Source of the DNA: Clostridia bacterium
GTDB taxonomy: Bacteria > Bacillota > Clostridia > Oscillospirales > RGIG577
Assembly: GCA_017405765.1 (NCBI GenBank)
Contig: JAFQZS010000033.1
Span: forward strand, 56,956 to 120,955
Direction of reading: 5' to 3'
Length of the DNA: 64,000 nucleotides
Shown: positions 42,962 to 50,216 of the stretch, in pieces
Layout: each line of letters begins with the position of its first letter
Position numbering within the stretch: position 1 is the stretch's first letter
The notes under the pieces: model-generated
The model's input: the letters and a program-made list of their open reading frames with translations, nothing else
What the model was told of the DNA's origin: nothing
The model's database searches: none
Translations under genes and position numbers: made by a program

Positions 42962-44317
42962 ATGTCAGAAGCTATTGCTTCAAAAGGCGTCAGCAATGGC
43001 ACCAAATGGCGCGTAATGCTCTGTATATTCCTGTTCTATTTCTTAGGACTCGGATTTACAAATCAGTTCTTTAACGTTGCCCTCGGTCCGATGATCGAAG
43101 ACATGGGTTGGGACGCAACCCAGGGTGCGGCGATATCGAACGCGATGTTCCTCGGCATGATCTGGTTCGTTTTCGTAGCCGGATTCTTACTTGACAAGTT
43201 CAGCGTTAAGAAATTGTTTGTCCTTGAAATATTCCTCGTAGGTATTTTATTCGCCTTAAGAGGTTTTGCACAGGGCTTCGCTTTCTTCTACGCGCTGATG
43301 ATCCTCTATGGTGTGCTCAGCGCATTCTACGTTCCTACCTGCGTTAAGCTCATCTCGCTTTGGTTCGACGGGAAGCAGATCGCCCTTGCCAACGGTATAC
43401 TTACCTGCGGCAGCCCGGCAGGTCAGCTTGTTGCGAACACCGTCGGCTTCAAGCTCGCGCTGGCAATCGGCGGATGGAAGGTAATGTACATCGTTACCGG
43501 CGTTCTCGTTCTGGTCGTTGCGGTTATCGCTATCTTCCTTGTAAAGGACAGAAAGAGCGAGGATGCGGCCCTCGAGTCCGCAATACTTACCAAGGACGAC
43601 CTTTCCTTCGGCAAGAACATCAAGGGTGTTGCTTCAACTCCGGGAGTTTGGGTATACTGTTTAGCTAACGGCTTCTTCGTAGGCTTCGTTTATGCTATCA
43701 TGGCGTTCCAGAACTACGTTTATCAGAACGACCCCGGATGGGGACTTGATCCGACAGTATCAGGTACGATACCGGCATTCTCCAACTGCGTATCAATGTG
43801 CTGCTACGTTTTAGTGCCGTTGGTATTTGCAAGGCTCGGCATCCAGAAATGGTGGGGCGTTGCAGCTATCTTCGCCGCTATCGGCGCGATCACGCTCGTT
43901 ACGATCCAGTGGTTCGTATACAGCTATGTATTCGCTTGTGTTGCAATGGCAACGTCCGGTTTCTTATACGGCTGCTGTCTCCCGGCTCCGAAGGTACTCC
44001 TTCTCCAGCTCCCCGAGGTTTCCGGCCCGCGTGCCGGTACCGCAATCGGTATCTACACCACTATAGAGCGCGTATGCGTTGTTATATTCGTAGCAATCAT
44101 CGGCCCGAGAGTACTTGCCTGGGATCCGGCAATGCACAACGGCGAAGGCATGTCCTTCTTAGTTGGCAGGATTCAGATGCTCATGTACATTCAGCCTATA
44201 CTCCTTGCTATTGCACTGTTTGTTAACAAAAAGCGCTACGGCAACATCTTTGCACACGTTGCAAAGAGAGAGGGCACTCTGGCTGCACAGCATGCGGCTG
44301 CGGAAGAGTCCAAATAA
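42962..44317 (+). CDS. MFS transporter paralogue 3
   Basis: A 451-aa paralogue with twelve helices, GFLLDKFSVKKLF motif A, central loop KDRKSEDAALESAILTKDDLSFG and the conserved GWGLDPTVSGTIPAFSNCVS and APKVLLLQLPEVSGPRAGTA segments. The N-terminus and C-terminal basic tail match the other copies. AAGGAGGG lies before ATG 42962. Variation among copies concentrates in transmembrane segments, for example positions near 33-45 and 170-195, which could mean different substrates of one chemical class. Confidence 0.9.
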   Translation: MSEAIASKGVSNGTKWRVMLCIFLFYFLGLGFTNQFFNVALGPMIEDMGWDATQGAAISNAMFLGMIWFVFVAGFLLDKFSVKKLFVLEIFLVGILFALRGFAQGFAFFYALMILYGVLSAFYVPTCVKLISLWFDGKQIALANGILTCGSPAGQLVANTVGFKLALAIGGWKVMYIVTGVLVLVVAVIAIFLVKDRKSEDAALESAILTKDDLSFGKNIKGVASTPGVWVYCLANGFFVGFVYAIMAFQNYVYQNDPGWGLDPTVSGTIPAFSNCVSMCCYVLVPLVFARLGIQKWWGVAAIFAAIGAITLVTIQWFVYSYVFACVAMATSGFLYGCCLPAPKVLLLQLPEVSGPRAGTAIGIYTTIERVCVVIFVAIIGPRVLAWDPAMHNGEGMSFLVGRIQMLMYIQPILLAIALFVNKKRYGNIFAHVAKREGTLAAQHAAAEESK

Positions 44318-44371
44318 GAGAAACTTCCTTTGCGGCAGACGCCGCATAACTGCACGCATAATTACAATTGA

Positions 44372-44391
44372 TATAATAAGCGTTCTACAAA
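44372..44391 (+). repeat. MFS 3' element, copy 3
   Basis: TATAATAAGCGTTCTACAAA, complementary to the outer parts of the leader element at 42898-42925. It lies eight bases before the terminator stem. Confidence 0.75.
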
Positions 44392-44398
44392 AAGGTTC

Positions 44399-44436
44399 GG
44401 CTGCGGCAAAGTATTTTGCCGCAGCCGTTCTTTTTG
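44399..44436 (+). terminator. Terminator of MFS gene 3
   Basis: A 12-bp stem (44399-44410 with 44415-44426), almost identical to that of MFS gene 2, followed by GTTCTTTTTG. Confidence 0.88.
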
Positions 44437-44491
44437 TATGCTCGGCGTTCCAAAGCCGATAAGCGCCTCTTCCCCTCCGCAGTTTAAAAGT
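44436..44491 (+). repeat. Post-terminator repeat, copy B
   Basis: Near-copy of 42344-42400 (GTTCCAAAGCCG, TAAGCGCC, TTCCCCTCCGC). Confidence 0.75.
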
Positions 44492-44499
44492 TTTTTAAC

Positions 44500-44537
44500 C
44501 GTTTATAGATAATCGCAAAACGCCTATTGATATTTTG
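44500..44537 (+). repeat. Remnant of the MFS promoter region before the truncated copy
   Basis: Matches 42734-42771 with few changes, including the -35 region (CGCCTATTGATATTTT against CGCCTATTGACATTTT). Similarity stops just after the -35 box, and MFS coding sequence begins about 12 bases later. The -10 box, leader and gene start are missing. Confidence 0.7.
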
Positions 44538-44548
44538 TCCGTAAAGAC

Positions 44549-45532
44549 GTACTGAGCGCGTTCTACATTCCCACCGTAATAAAGCTCGTTTCGCTCTGGT
44601 TCGACGGCAAGCAGATAGCTCTCGCAAACGGCGTTCTCACATCGGCAAGCCCCTGCGGTCAGCTTGTTGCAAACCTGGTCGGCTACAAAATAGCGGTGGC
44701 CATCGGCGGCTGGAAGGTTATGTTCATCACCACCGGCGTTCTTATGCTCTGCATATTCGTTATTTCAATATTCCTTGTTAAGGACAGAAAGAGCGAAGAC
44801 GCAGCTCTCGAGTCGGCAATACTCACGAAGGAAGACCTTACCTTCGGGCGCAATATAAAAGGCGTTGGATCCACTCCGGGCGTTTGGATCTACGCTCTTG
44901 CAAACGGCTGCTTCCTTGGCATGGTATATGCTCTTATGGCATACCAGAACTACATCTATCAGACCGATCCGGGCTGGGGCCTCGACCCGTCCGTATCAGG
45001 TACGGTACCTGCGTTCTCCAACTGCGTATCGATGTGCGCATATACCCTTGTTCCCCTGTTTTTTGCGCGGCTTGGTATCCAGAAATACTGGCAGATTGCC
45101 GCGATATTCACCGCCATCGTTGCTGTATGCGTTGCATCCTCCGGCTGGATCGCTTACAACTACGCATGGGCATGCGCATCCATGGCTATATCCGGTCTTA
45201 TGTACGGCTGCTGCCTGCCAGCTCCTAAGGTACTTATGCTCCAGCTTCCCGAGGTTTCCGGCCCGCGTGCAGGTACTGCAATGGGTATATACACCACAAT
45301 GGAGCGTGTCTGCGTAACGGTGTTCGTTGCGTTCCTCGGCCCGAAGATCCTCGCCTGGGATCCTTCAGTTCCGGGCATGTCCGTTCTCGCCGGCAAGTTC
45401 CAGCTAATCATGCTCATCCATCCCGTTCTTCTTGCTCTCGCACTTCTCGTCAACAAGAAGCGCTATGGCAACATCTTTGCAATCGTTGCAAGGAAGGAAG
45501 GCACGCTGGCTGCAGAGCATGAAGCAAAATGA
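44549..45532 (+). pseudogene. MFS transporter paralogue 4, 5'-truncated
   Basis: The frame is open and homologous to residues 118 to the end of MFS paralogue 1 (VLSAFYIPTVIKLVSLWFDG onward), 327 codons, without a stop or frameshift. The first ~117 codons (helices 1 to about 4), the leader and the -10 box are absent. The first in-frame GTG (44696) has no ribosome binding site. I read it as a recent deletion between the promoter -35 region and the gene interior. An assembly error is possible. The remaining part ends normally in NKKRYGNIFAIVARKEGTLAAE. Confidence 0.8.
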
Positions 45533-45571
45533 TCCTTTTGGGCTGATTTTTAAAACAGTATAATTCGTTTG

Positions 45572-45585
45572 TATAATAAGCGTTT
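45572..45585 (+). repeat. MFS 3' element, half copy after the pseudogene
   Basis: TATAATAAGCGTTT is retained, but the following CTACAAA part found in the three intact units is replaced by TTTGATCC. Confidence 0.65.
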
Positions 45586-45596
45586 TTTGATCCAAC

Positions 45597-45640
45597 GAGA
45601 AAAGACTGCGGCAAAACGATCGCCGCAGTCTTTTCTCTTT
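45597..45640. terminator. Bidirectional terminator between MFS paralogue 4 and ruvX
   Basis: AAAGACTGCGGC (45601-45612) pairs with GCCGCAGTCTTT (45622-45633). A-rich sequence lies left and TTTTCTCTTTC right, so it can serve both converging strands. Confidence 0.85.
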
Positions 45641-45702
45641 CTATTTGGATCTTATTAAAATGTCCGCTTTCCTGTTTTCCCCAAGCGCCGAAATATTCTG
45701 TG

Positions 45703-46125
45703 CTATTTTCCTCCCGCAAAATCGAGATACGACTGCAGTATTATCACCGCCGCCACCGTATCGACGGCTTTTTTTCGTTTCTTGTTTCGCACGTTCGCTT
45801 CGTTCAAAACATATATCGCGCTTTTCGTAGTCCCCCGCTCGTCCCAAAGCACCACGGGCACATCGGGCATGCGTTCTTTAAGCTTTTCTGCAAACTCCTC
45901 TGTTTTTTTAGCGCGCTCGCCTATCGTATTGTTCATGTTTTTGGGATAGCCCAAAACGATTTTTTCAACGTCATATTCCTTTACATAATTTTCTGCGGCG
46001 TCTATGACGCGCTGTGCGCTTCGTTCGCTTAAAGTGCCGACGGCGTTTGCGATTATCTTCATGGGGTCGGACACCGCAAAGCCCGTGCGCGCGTCGCCGT
46101 AATCTATGCCGAGTATTCTCTTCAT
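45703..46125 (-). CDS. ruvX: RuvX/YqgF family Holliday junction resolvase-like nuclease (pre-16S rRNA processing)
   Basis: A 140-aa RNase H-fold protein. The acidic catalytic residues are visible as GIDYGDARTG (Asp7), LWDERGTT (Glu) and KKAVDTVAAVIILQSYLD (Asp). VLGYPKNMNNTIGERA is the family's conserved central segment. The family is involved in pre-16S rRNA 5' maturation and was first proposed as a Holliday junction resolvase. GGGGGAG lies before the ATG. It is 13 bp after the GT4-CsaB fusion gene and shares its strand, probably as one operon. Confidence 0.93.
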   Translation of the reverse strand: MKRILGIDYGDARTGFAVSDPMKIIANAVGTLSERSAQRVIDAAENYVKEYDVEKIVLGYPKNMNNTIGERAKKTEEFAEKLKERMPDVPVVLWDERGTTKSAIYVLNEANVRNKKRKKAVDTVAAVIILQSYLDFAGGK

Positions 46126-46138
46126 GCGTTCTCCCCCG

Positions 46139-48364
46139 TCAAAAGTTTTTGCGTCCCAACAGCTCTATGGCATACTTGCTGTTTAAAAGCGCACGCTCTT
46201 TTAACGACGCATACGACGCTCTCATCGCGGCAGTCGGCCTTTTGTCAAGCGCGCAGGCCAGCGCGTCCGAAATGCTTACATACGTTGCGTCGTCAATATT
46301 CACAAAGTCGGGAACGTGCACGCTGTCAAGAAAGCCTCTCACCTTTTCATCGTATACGATACCGCAGAGGCGGACCCCCGCCGCCGTGCCGAAGATAAGC
46401 GAGTGGAGCCTCATTCCCAGCACAAGCTCGCTTCGCGATATAACGCCTATTATATCCTGCGCGTTGTACTTGCCGCTCAAAACGAGAGCGTCCGTATTCA
46501 TAAGCGCCATAACACGTTTTGAAATATCCCGGTCAAACGGCTCGTGAAACGGTATGAAAAGCGCTCTGAATCCCCTTTGAGCGTATATTTCGTCAAGTGC
46601 GCGCGCAAGGTCGCCTTCAAACGACGCCGGGTTGTTCTTCCAATTACGCACCGACACGCATACGAACTTGTCCTCGGGCGGTATGTTTTCCGCGCGCAGT
46701 ATCTCGTCTATGCGTTCGGGTGCGGGCGGATCGATAGTAAGCGTTATGTCGGCCGTTTCATATATATCGGGCTTTGTTACGCCTATCTCATTTAAAAATG
46801 CGTGCGATATGCTTTCTCTAAGCGTTATAACGTCCACATTGTTTACTATCTTTTTTACTATATATCTGTTGAATTTCTTGTTTACGGGACCTACGCCGTT
46901 TGAATAGAGCATGGTCTTGGCGCCCATTATCTGCGCACAGAACAGCACGGAAACATAATATATGAGCGACTTCGTGCTTGTAACATCCTGTATAAGATTT
47001 CCGCCGCCGTATATAAGCGTTTCCGAGTGTTTTAATGTGCGTATCACGCTTATGATATTGAACCTGTCAAAAAAGTCGATATCCTTCTCATTTCGCAGCT
47101 TCATCGACATATTCGACAGTACGCAAAGCGAAAGCCCCGGCTGGATGCTTAAAAGATTCTGAATGACAGCGTCTAAAAGCGCGTCATCGCCGCTGTTATT
47201 AAAGCCGTAATATCCTAAAATGAGAAAATCGTACTTTTTGCCGTAAGAGCGCCCTCTGACCTTTTCGTATACGCTTATCGCGTCGTCTGTCATTCGCTCT
47301 ATTGAATAACGCTCCATGACGAGCGCGCGCCCCGCCCTTCTGACTCTTTCGCTTGTTTCGGCGTCCTCGGAAAGCGCGCGAAGAATGTCTGAAAGGAATA
47401 CTTCGTCGGCGGGCTTTTCAAAACCTCTGCATGTGAAGTTGTTGTTTATGCAGGCATCCGTCATATCCTCGCTGTAAAGCCCCATATAGCCGAAATCACC
47501 CGCAAGCAGCACGCGCTTTTCGCAGCTCATCGCCTCAAGCGCCGCGCGCGACACGGCTATAACGAGCGAGGCTATGCGAAGCAGGCGGTCAACATCGGTG
47601 CGTGCTCCCGTAAGATATACGACCTTTCTCGGAAGCAGGGAATTTACGGCTTCGACTTCGCGGGAAAGCTCCTCGAATCTGTCCCCTGCGCCTATAATCA
47701 CGATATTCGCGTCGGGCGCGCGCTCAAGTATGCGCGGTGCAAGGCGCGCAAGCCTGAAGGCGTATTCTCCGCTGTCAAAGTTTATGCGTCCCAGGTATAC
47801 TATGTTCCTGCCTCCTCGCGGGATCGAAAGCTCGTCGTATACGGAATCGTCGGGCTCTCCCGGCGAAAAGCGCTCGGAGCTTATGCCGTTTATCGTCACG
47901 GTTATATTTTTTTCATCAAGCTTGTAATTATCCAAAAGATATCTCTTTATATCCTCGCTCACGGCAAGAGTCTTCTGTCCCCATCGCGTGACGTATTTAA
48001 GGCCCGTACCCGTGGAATACGCTCCGTGCGCCGTTGTAACGAACACGATATTCTTCTTTTTGCATAAGAAGTGGCATATGAACGCCGGTATCCTCGCGTG
48101 CGCGTGGACTATATCCGTTTTCTCCTCGGCGACTATCTGTTCAAGCATCCTGTACGCCCGCAGGATGCTTGCAGGATGCTTGCTTGTGAGCGGCACGCGG
48201 TAATGCTTTATATCTGCCGTTTCAAGCACGCTGACATAAGAGCCGCCTCGCGACGCGCAGACAACATTATATCCTCTCTTTTTAAGCGCGCAGGCAAGCT
48301 CTATAAAATGTGTCTCGGCGCCGCCTATATCAAGGCTCATCGTCACAAGCAGTATGTTATTCAA
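46139..48364 (-). CDS. Fused GT4 glycosyltransferase and CsaB-like polysaccharide pyruvyl transferase
   Basis: A 741-aa two-domain protein. Residues about 1-380 are a GT-B glycosyltransferase of family 4 (DIGGAETHFIELACALKKRG, VHAHARIPAFI, IVYLGRINFDSGEYAF, and the EAMSCEKRVL segment with the nucleotide-sugar Glu). Residues about 385-741 are a pyruvyl transferase (GYYGFNNSGDDALLDAVIQN, YGGGNLIQD, NGVGPV, and GMRLHSLIFGTAAGV with the catalytic His). CsaB ketal-pyruvylates secondary cell-wall polymer so that SLH-domain S-layer proteins bind. I chose the TTG start at 48364, six bases after GAGGTG; the GTG at 48373 overlaps that site. Confidence 0.88.
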   Translation of the reverse strand: MNNILLVTMSLDIGGAETHFIELACALKKRGYNVVCASRGGSYVSVLETADIKHYRVPLTSKHPASILRAYRMLEQIVAEEKTDIVHAHARIPAFICHFLCKKKNIVFVTTAHGAYSTGTGLKYVTRWGQKTLAVSEDIKRYLLDNYKLDEKNITVTINGISSERFSPGEPDDSVYDELSIPRGGRNIVYLGRINFDSGEYAFRLARLAPRILERAPDANIVIIGAGDRFEELSREVEAVNSLLPRKVVYLTGARTDVDRLLRIASLVIAVSRAALEAMSCEKRVLLAGDFGYMGLYSEDMTDACINNNFTCRGFEKPADEVFLSDILRALSEDAETSERVRRAGRALVMERYSIERMTDDAISVYEKVRGRSYGKKYDFLILGYYGFNNSGDDALLDAVIQNLLSIQPGLSLCVLSNMSMKLRNEKDIDFFDRFNIISVIRTLKHSETLIYGGGNLIQDVTSTKSLIYYVSVLFCAQIMGAKTMLYSNGVGPVNKKFNRYIVKKIVNNVDVITLRESISHAFLNEIGVTKPDIYETADITLTIDPPAPERIDEILRAENIPPEDKFVCVSVRNWKNNPASFEGDLARALDEIYAQRGFRALFIPFHEPFDRDISKRVMALMNTDALVLSGKYNAQDIIGVISRSELVLGMRLHSLIFGTAAGVRLCGIVYDEKVRGFLDSVHVPDFVNIDDATYVSISDALACALDKRPTAAMRASYASLKERALLNSKYAIELLGRKNF

Positions 48365-48535
48365 AAAAAGCACCTCATAAAAAGTATTCTGTTTTAATAG
48401 TATATCTCACGGACGCACTCTTTTCAATAAATGCGCGGTTTTGTTCGTTATTTTCTTTTTGAAGCCTGATATATCCGCAGCCTCCCCCGAAAAAACGTGT
48501 TTTTTTCAGTATGTTGCATTAGAAGATTATTTTGC

Positions 48536-48564
48536 TTGCAAGTGCATGAAAATAATGATATTAT
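48536..48564 (+). promoter_or_regulatory. Probable promoter of the LemA-like gene
   Basis: TTGCAA (48536-48541), a 17-bp spacer and TATTAT (48559-48564), 31 bp before the start codon. Confidence 0.6.
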
Positions 48565-48595
48565 TAAAGAAAACTGATTTTCAGAGGTATATAAT

Positions 48596-49489
48596 ATGAA
48601 AAATACATTCAGCGGCATAGACTTTCATATGTCATCTTCCCTTGCCTTTTTTCTCGACATTATCGGCGTTTTGATACTCGTCGTTGGCATGTATCTTTTT
48701 ATGTCGTACGTAAAGCTGACCCAGTTCATGAGACGTCTGCGCAGCGACGCGACCAGACTCACTACGAAGTTCGACAGAAGGTACGCGCTGCTTACGGATC
48801 TTCTCGCCTGCATCAGAGAAAACGGCGTAGAGGAAAAGGCAGCCGTAAGCGCAGTCGTAAAGGCGCGCGCGCAAGCTTCAAGAGCGAAAAACACGCTGGA
48901 TCATATCGGTCTCGAGACGAATTTCACTATTTCGCTTTTAAGACTTCTTGTTATACTCAGAAAAAAGTATCCCGAGCTCAACGAGGATATGTGGTATGTT
49001 GATATAATGGCCAAGTTCAAAGCGCTGAACAAGTCGATAAACGACGACGGCCGCGCATACAACGTCATGACACGTTCCTACAACGACCTTGTAAAGGCTT
49101 TCCCCTCAAAGATAGTGGCGAAGTGGTTAAAGTATAAGCCCGAACCCGTATATTTCTCATTTGAAGAAGCCCGCCTGAAGCTTTCCGGCAAGGAACCCAT
49201 CCCCGAAAAGGAGCTTCGCAAGCAGGAGTATGCAGTTCAAAATGAGTTGAACAAAAAAGAGAGAGCTGCGCGAAAAGCACAGAGAGCCGAATGGAAAAAG
49301 GGCAACCAGAACGAAAAGGAAAAAAAGAAGAAGGCCAAGGAACATGAGAAGGAAGTTTACGAGATCATGAAGCAGCGCGAGGCGGATCTTCAAAAAGAAG
49401 AACAGGCCCGCATGGCCGAAAGAGAAGCCCAGAAAAAAGAAAAGGATCTGGCGCGCCGCAAAAAATACGAGGACGAAAAATCAAAGTAA
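48596..49489 (+). CDS. LemA-like membrane protein with long charged coiled-coil tail
   Basis: A 297-aa protein. One membrane helix (about 15-38) is followed by a LemA-type helical bundle: RLTTKFDRRYALLTDLLACI, VVKARAQASRA, YPELNEDMWY and the hallmark YNDLVKAFPSKIVAKWLKYK near 160-180. From about 200 to the end it is almost entirely Lys, Glu, Arg, Ala and Gln and should form a long coiled coil or charged rod, which ordinary LemA proteins (about 190 aa) lack. GAGGTATAT precedes the ATG. LemA function is unknown. It is a single-gene unit. Confidence 0.75.
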   Translation: MKNTFSGIDFHMSSSLAFFLDIIGVLILVVGMYLFMSYVKLTQFMRRLRSDATRLTTKFDRRYALLTDLLACIRENGVEEKAAVSAVVKARAQASRAKNTLDHIGLETNFTISLLRLLVILRKKYPELNEDMWYVDIMAKFKALNKSINDDGRAYNVMTRSYNDLVKAFPSKIVAKWLKYKPEPVYFSFEEARLKLSGKEPIPEKELRKQEYAVQNELNKKERAARKAQRAEWKKGNQNEKEKKKKAKEHEKEVYEIMKQREADLQKEEQARMAEREAQKKEKDLARRKKYEDEKSK

Positions 49490-49500
49490 GAAAACATTGC

Positions 49501-49540
49501 CTCCCCGACCGAACCCGGCGATCGGTCGGGGAGCGTTTTA
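49501..49540 (+). terminator. Terminator of the LemA-like gene
   Basis: A perfect 12-bp stem, CTCCCCGACCGA (49501-49512) with TCGGTCGGGGAG (49522-49533), followed by CGTTTTA. Confidence 0.85.
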
Positions 49541-49633
49541 AGTCAAAATGCCAAATTAGGGCGCACGGAACGAAAGATTTTTTTCCGGTTTATAGATAAA
49601 AGCATCGGCAGTATAAAAAACTGAAAAAAACTC

Positions 49634-49662
49634 TTGCAATCGCAGATTTCATATGATATAGT
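49634..49662 (+). promoter_or_regulatory. Promoter of the rpmG-secE-nusG operon
   Basis: TTGCAA (49634-49639), a 17-bp spacer and TATAGT (49657-49662), about 92 bp before rpmG. A short GTACCT/AGGTGC stem followed by a T8-type run lies directly after it (49669-49694). Confidence 0.6.
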
Positions 49663-49754
49663 ATTAGGTACCTGTAAAAGGTGCTTTTTTTATTATGCAA
49701 AAAAACAGGCGGACACCAGGATAATCATAGATATAAGACGACGGAGGTGCTAAA

Positions 49755-49904
49755 ATGAGAGTAAAGATCACATTGTCCTGCACGGAATGCAAGCAGAGAA
49801 ATTACAACACGATGAAGAACAAGAAAAACGATCCCGACAGACTTGAGATGAACAAATACTGCAGATTCTGCAGAAAACACACTCTTCATAAGGAAACGAA
49901 ATAA
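49755..49904 (+). CDS. rpmG: 50S ribosomal protein L33
   Basis: A 49-aa zinc-ribbon L33: [20 protein letters not shown], then [16 protein letters not shown]. All four Cys (CTEC, CRFC) are present, so it is the zinc-containing C+ form. ACGGAGGTGC precedes the ATG. It sits 20 bp upstream of secE, the usual order rpmG-secE-nusG-rplK. I see no tRNA-Trp gene between them. Confidence 0.95.
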   Translation: MRVKITLSCTECKQRNYNTMKNKKNDPDRLEMNKYCRFCRKHTLHKETK

Positions 49905-49924
49905 CAGACTTGGAGGTCACTTAA

Positions 49925-50146
49925 ATGGCAGACGCTGCTGCTACCAAAAAGAAAAATATTTTCAAGCGATTTATCCCTTATCTGAAGGAACTGCGCAGCG
50001 AGACTAAAAAGATAGTATGGCCCAACAAATCCCAGGTTACGAACAATACGATAGTCGTTATCGTTATGATAGTTATTATCGGAGCGTTCATTGCCGCCAT
50101 AGACTCGCTTTTAGGCCTCGGTATGTTTGCTTTATTCGGCAGATAA
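49925..50146 (+). CDS. secE: Preprotein translocase subunit SecE
   Basis: A 73-aa single-span protein. The conserved amphipathic helix (YLKELRSETKKIVWPNKSQV) is followed by one membrane helix (about 45-65), the essential minimal SecE form of Firmicutes. GGAGGTCACTTAA precedes the ATG. The position between rpmG and nusG confirms it. Confidence 0.96.
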   Translation: MADAAATKKKNIFKRFIPYLKELRSETKKIVWPNKSQVTNNTIVVIVMIVIIGAFIAAIDSLLGLGMFALFGR

Positions 50147-50170
50147 TCGCGCTTATATTAAAATTGACCG

Positions 50171-50216
50171 AAGAAGGAGGTCTCTGCTCGCGCTTTTGCG
50201 CAGCAGTTTAAGAAAT
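50171..50216 (+). promoter_or_regulatory. Ribosome binding site and hairpin preceding nusG
   Basis: The only strong Shine-Dalgarno, GAAGGAGG (50173-50180), lies 36 nt before the nusG ATG. Between them is a hairpin: CTGCT/AGCAG plus GCGC/GCGC stem with a TTTT loop (50184-50206). With the hairpin folded, the effective spacing falls to about 13 nt. Confidence 0.5.

Noticed and set aside
44696..45532. Independent 278-aa MFS protein starting at GTG 44696
   Set aside because: The frame continues upstream to 44549 with clear MFS similarity, there is no ribosome binding site at the GTG, and the first ~117 codons are gone. A pseudogene is the better reading.
38968..45585. MFS flanking elements as ends of an insertion sequence
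   Set aside because: No transposase or target-site duplications are visible, and the elements sit inside the expected transcript near the ribosome binding site and the terminator. Not excluded, but no positive support.
49669..49694. Terminator directly after the rpmG promoter
   Set aside because: A 6-bp stem with T-run exists, but it lies within the first ~20 nt after the expected transcript start, too early for normal intrinsic termination; I kept only the promoter.
50127..50216. NusG extended N-terminus beginning at 50127
   Set aside because: The upstream part overlaps the end of secE, contains the Shine-Dalgarno sequence itself, and has no similarity to NusG.
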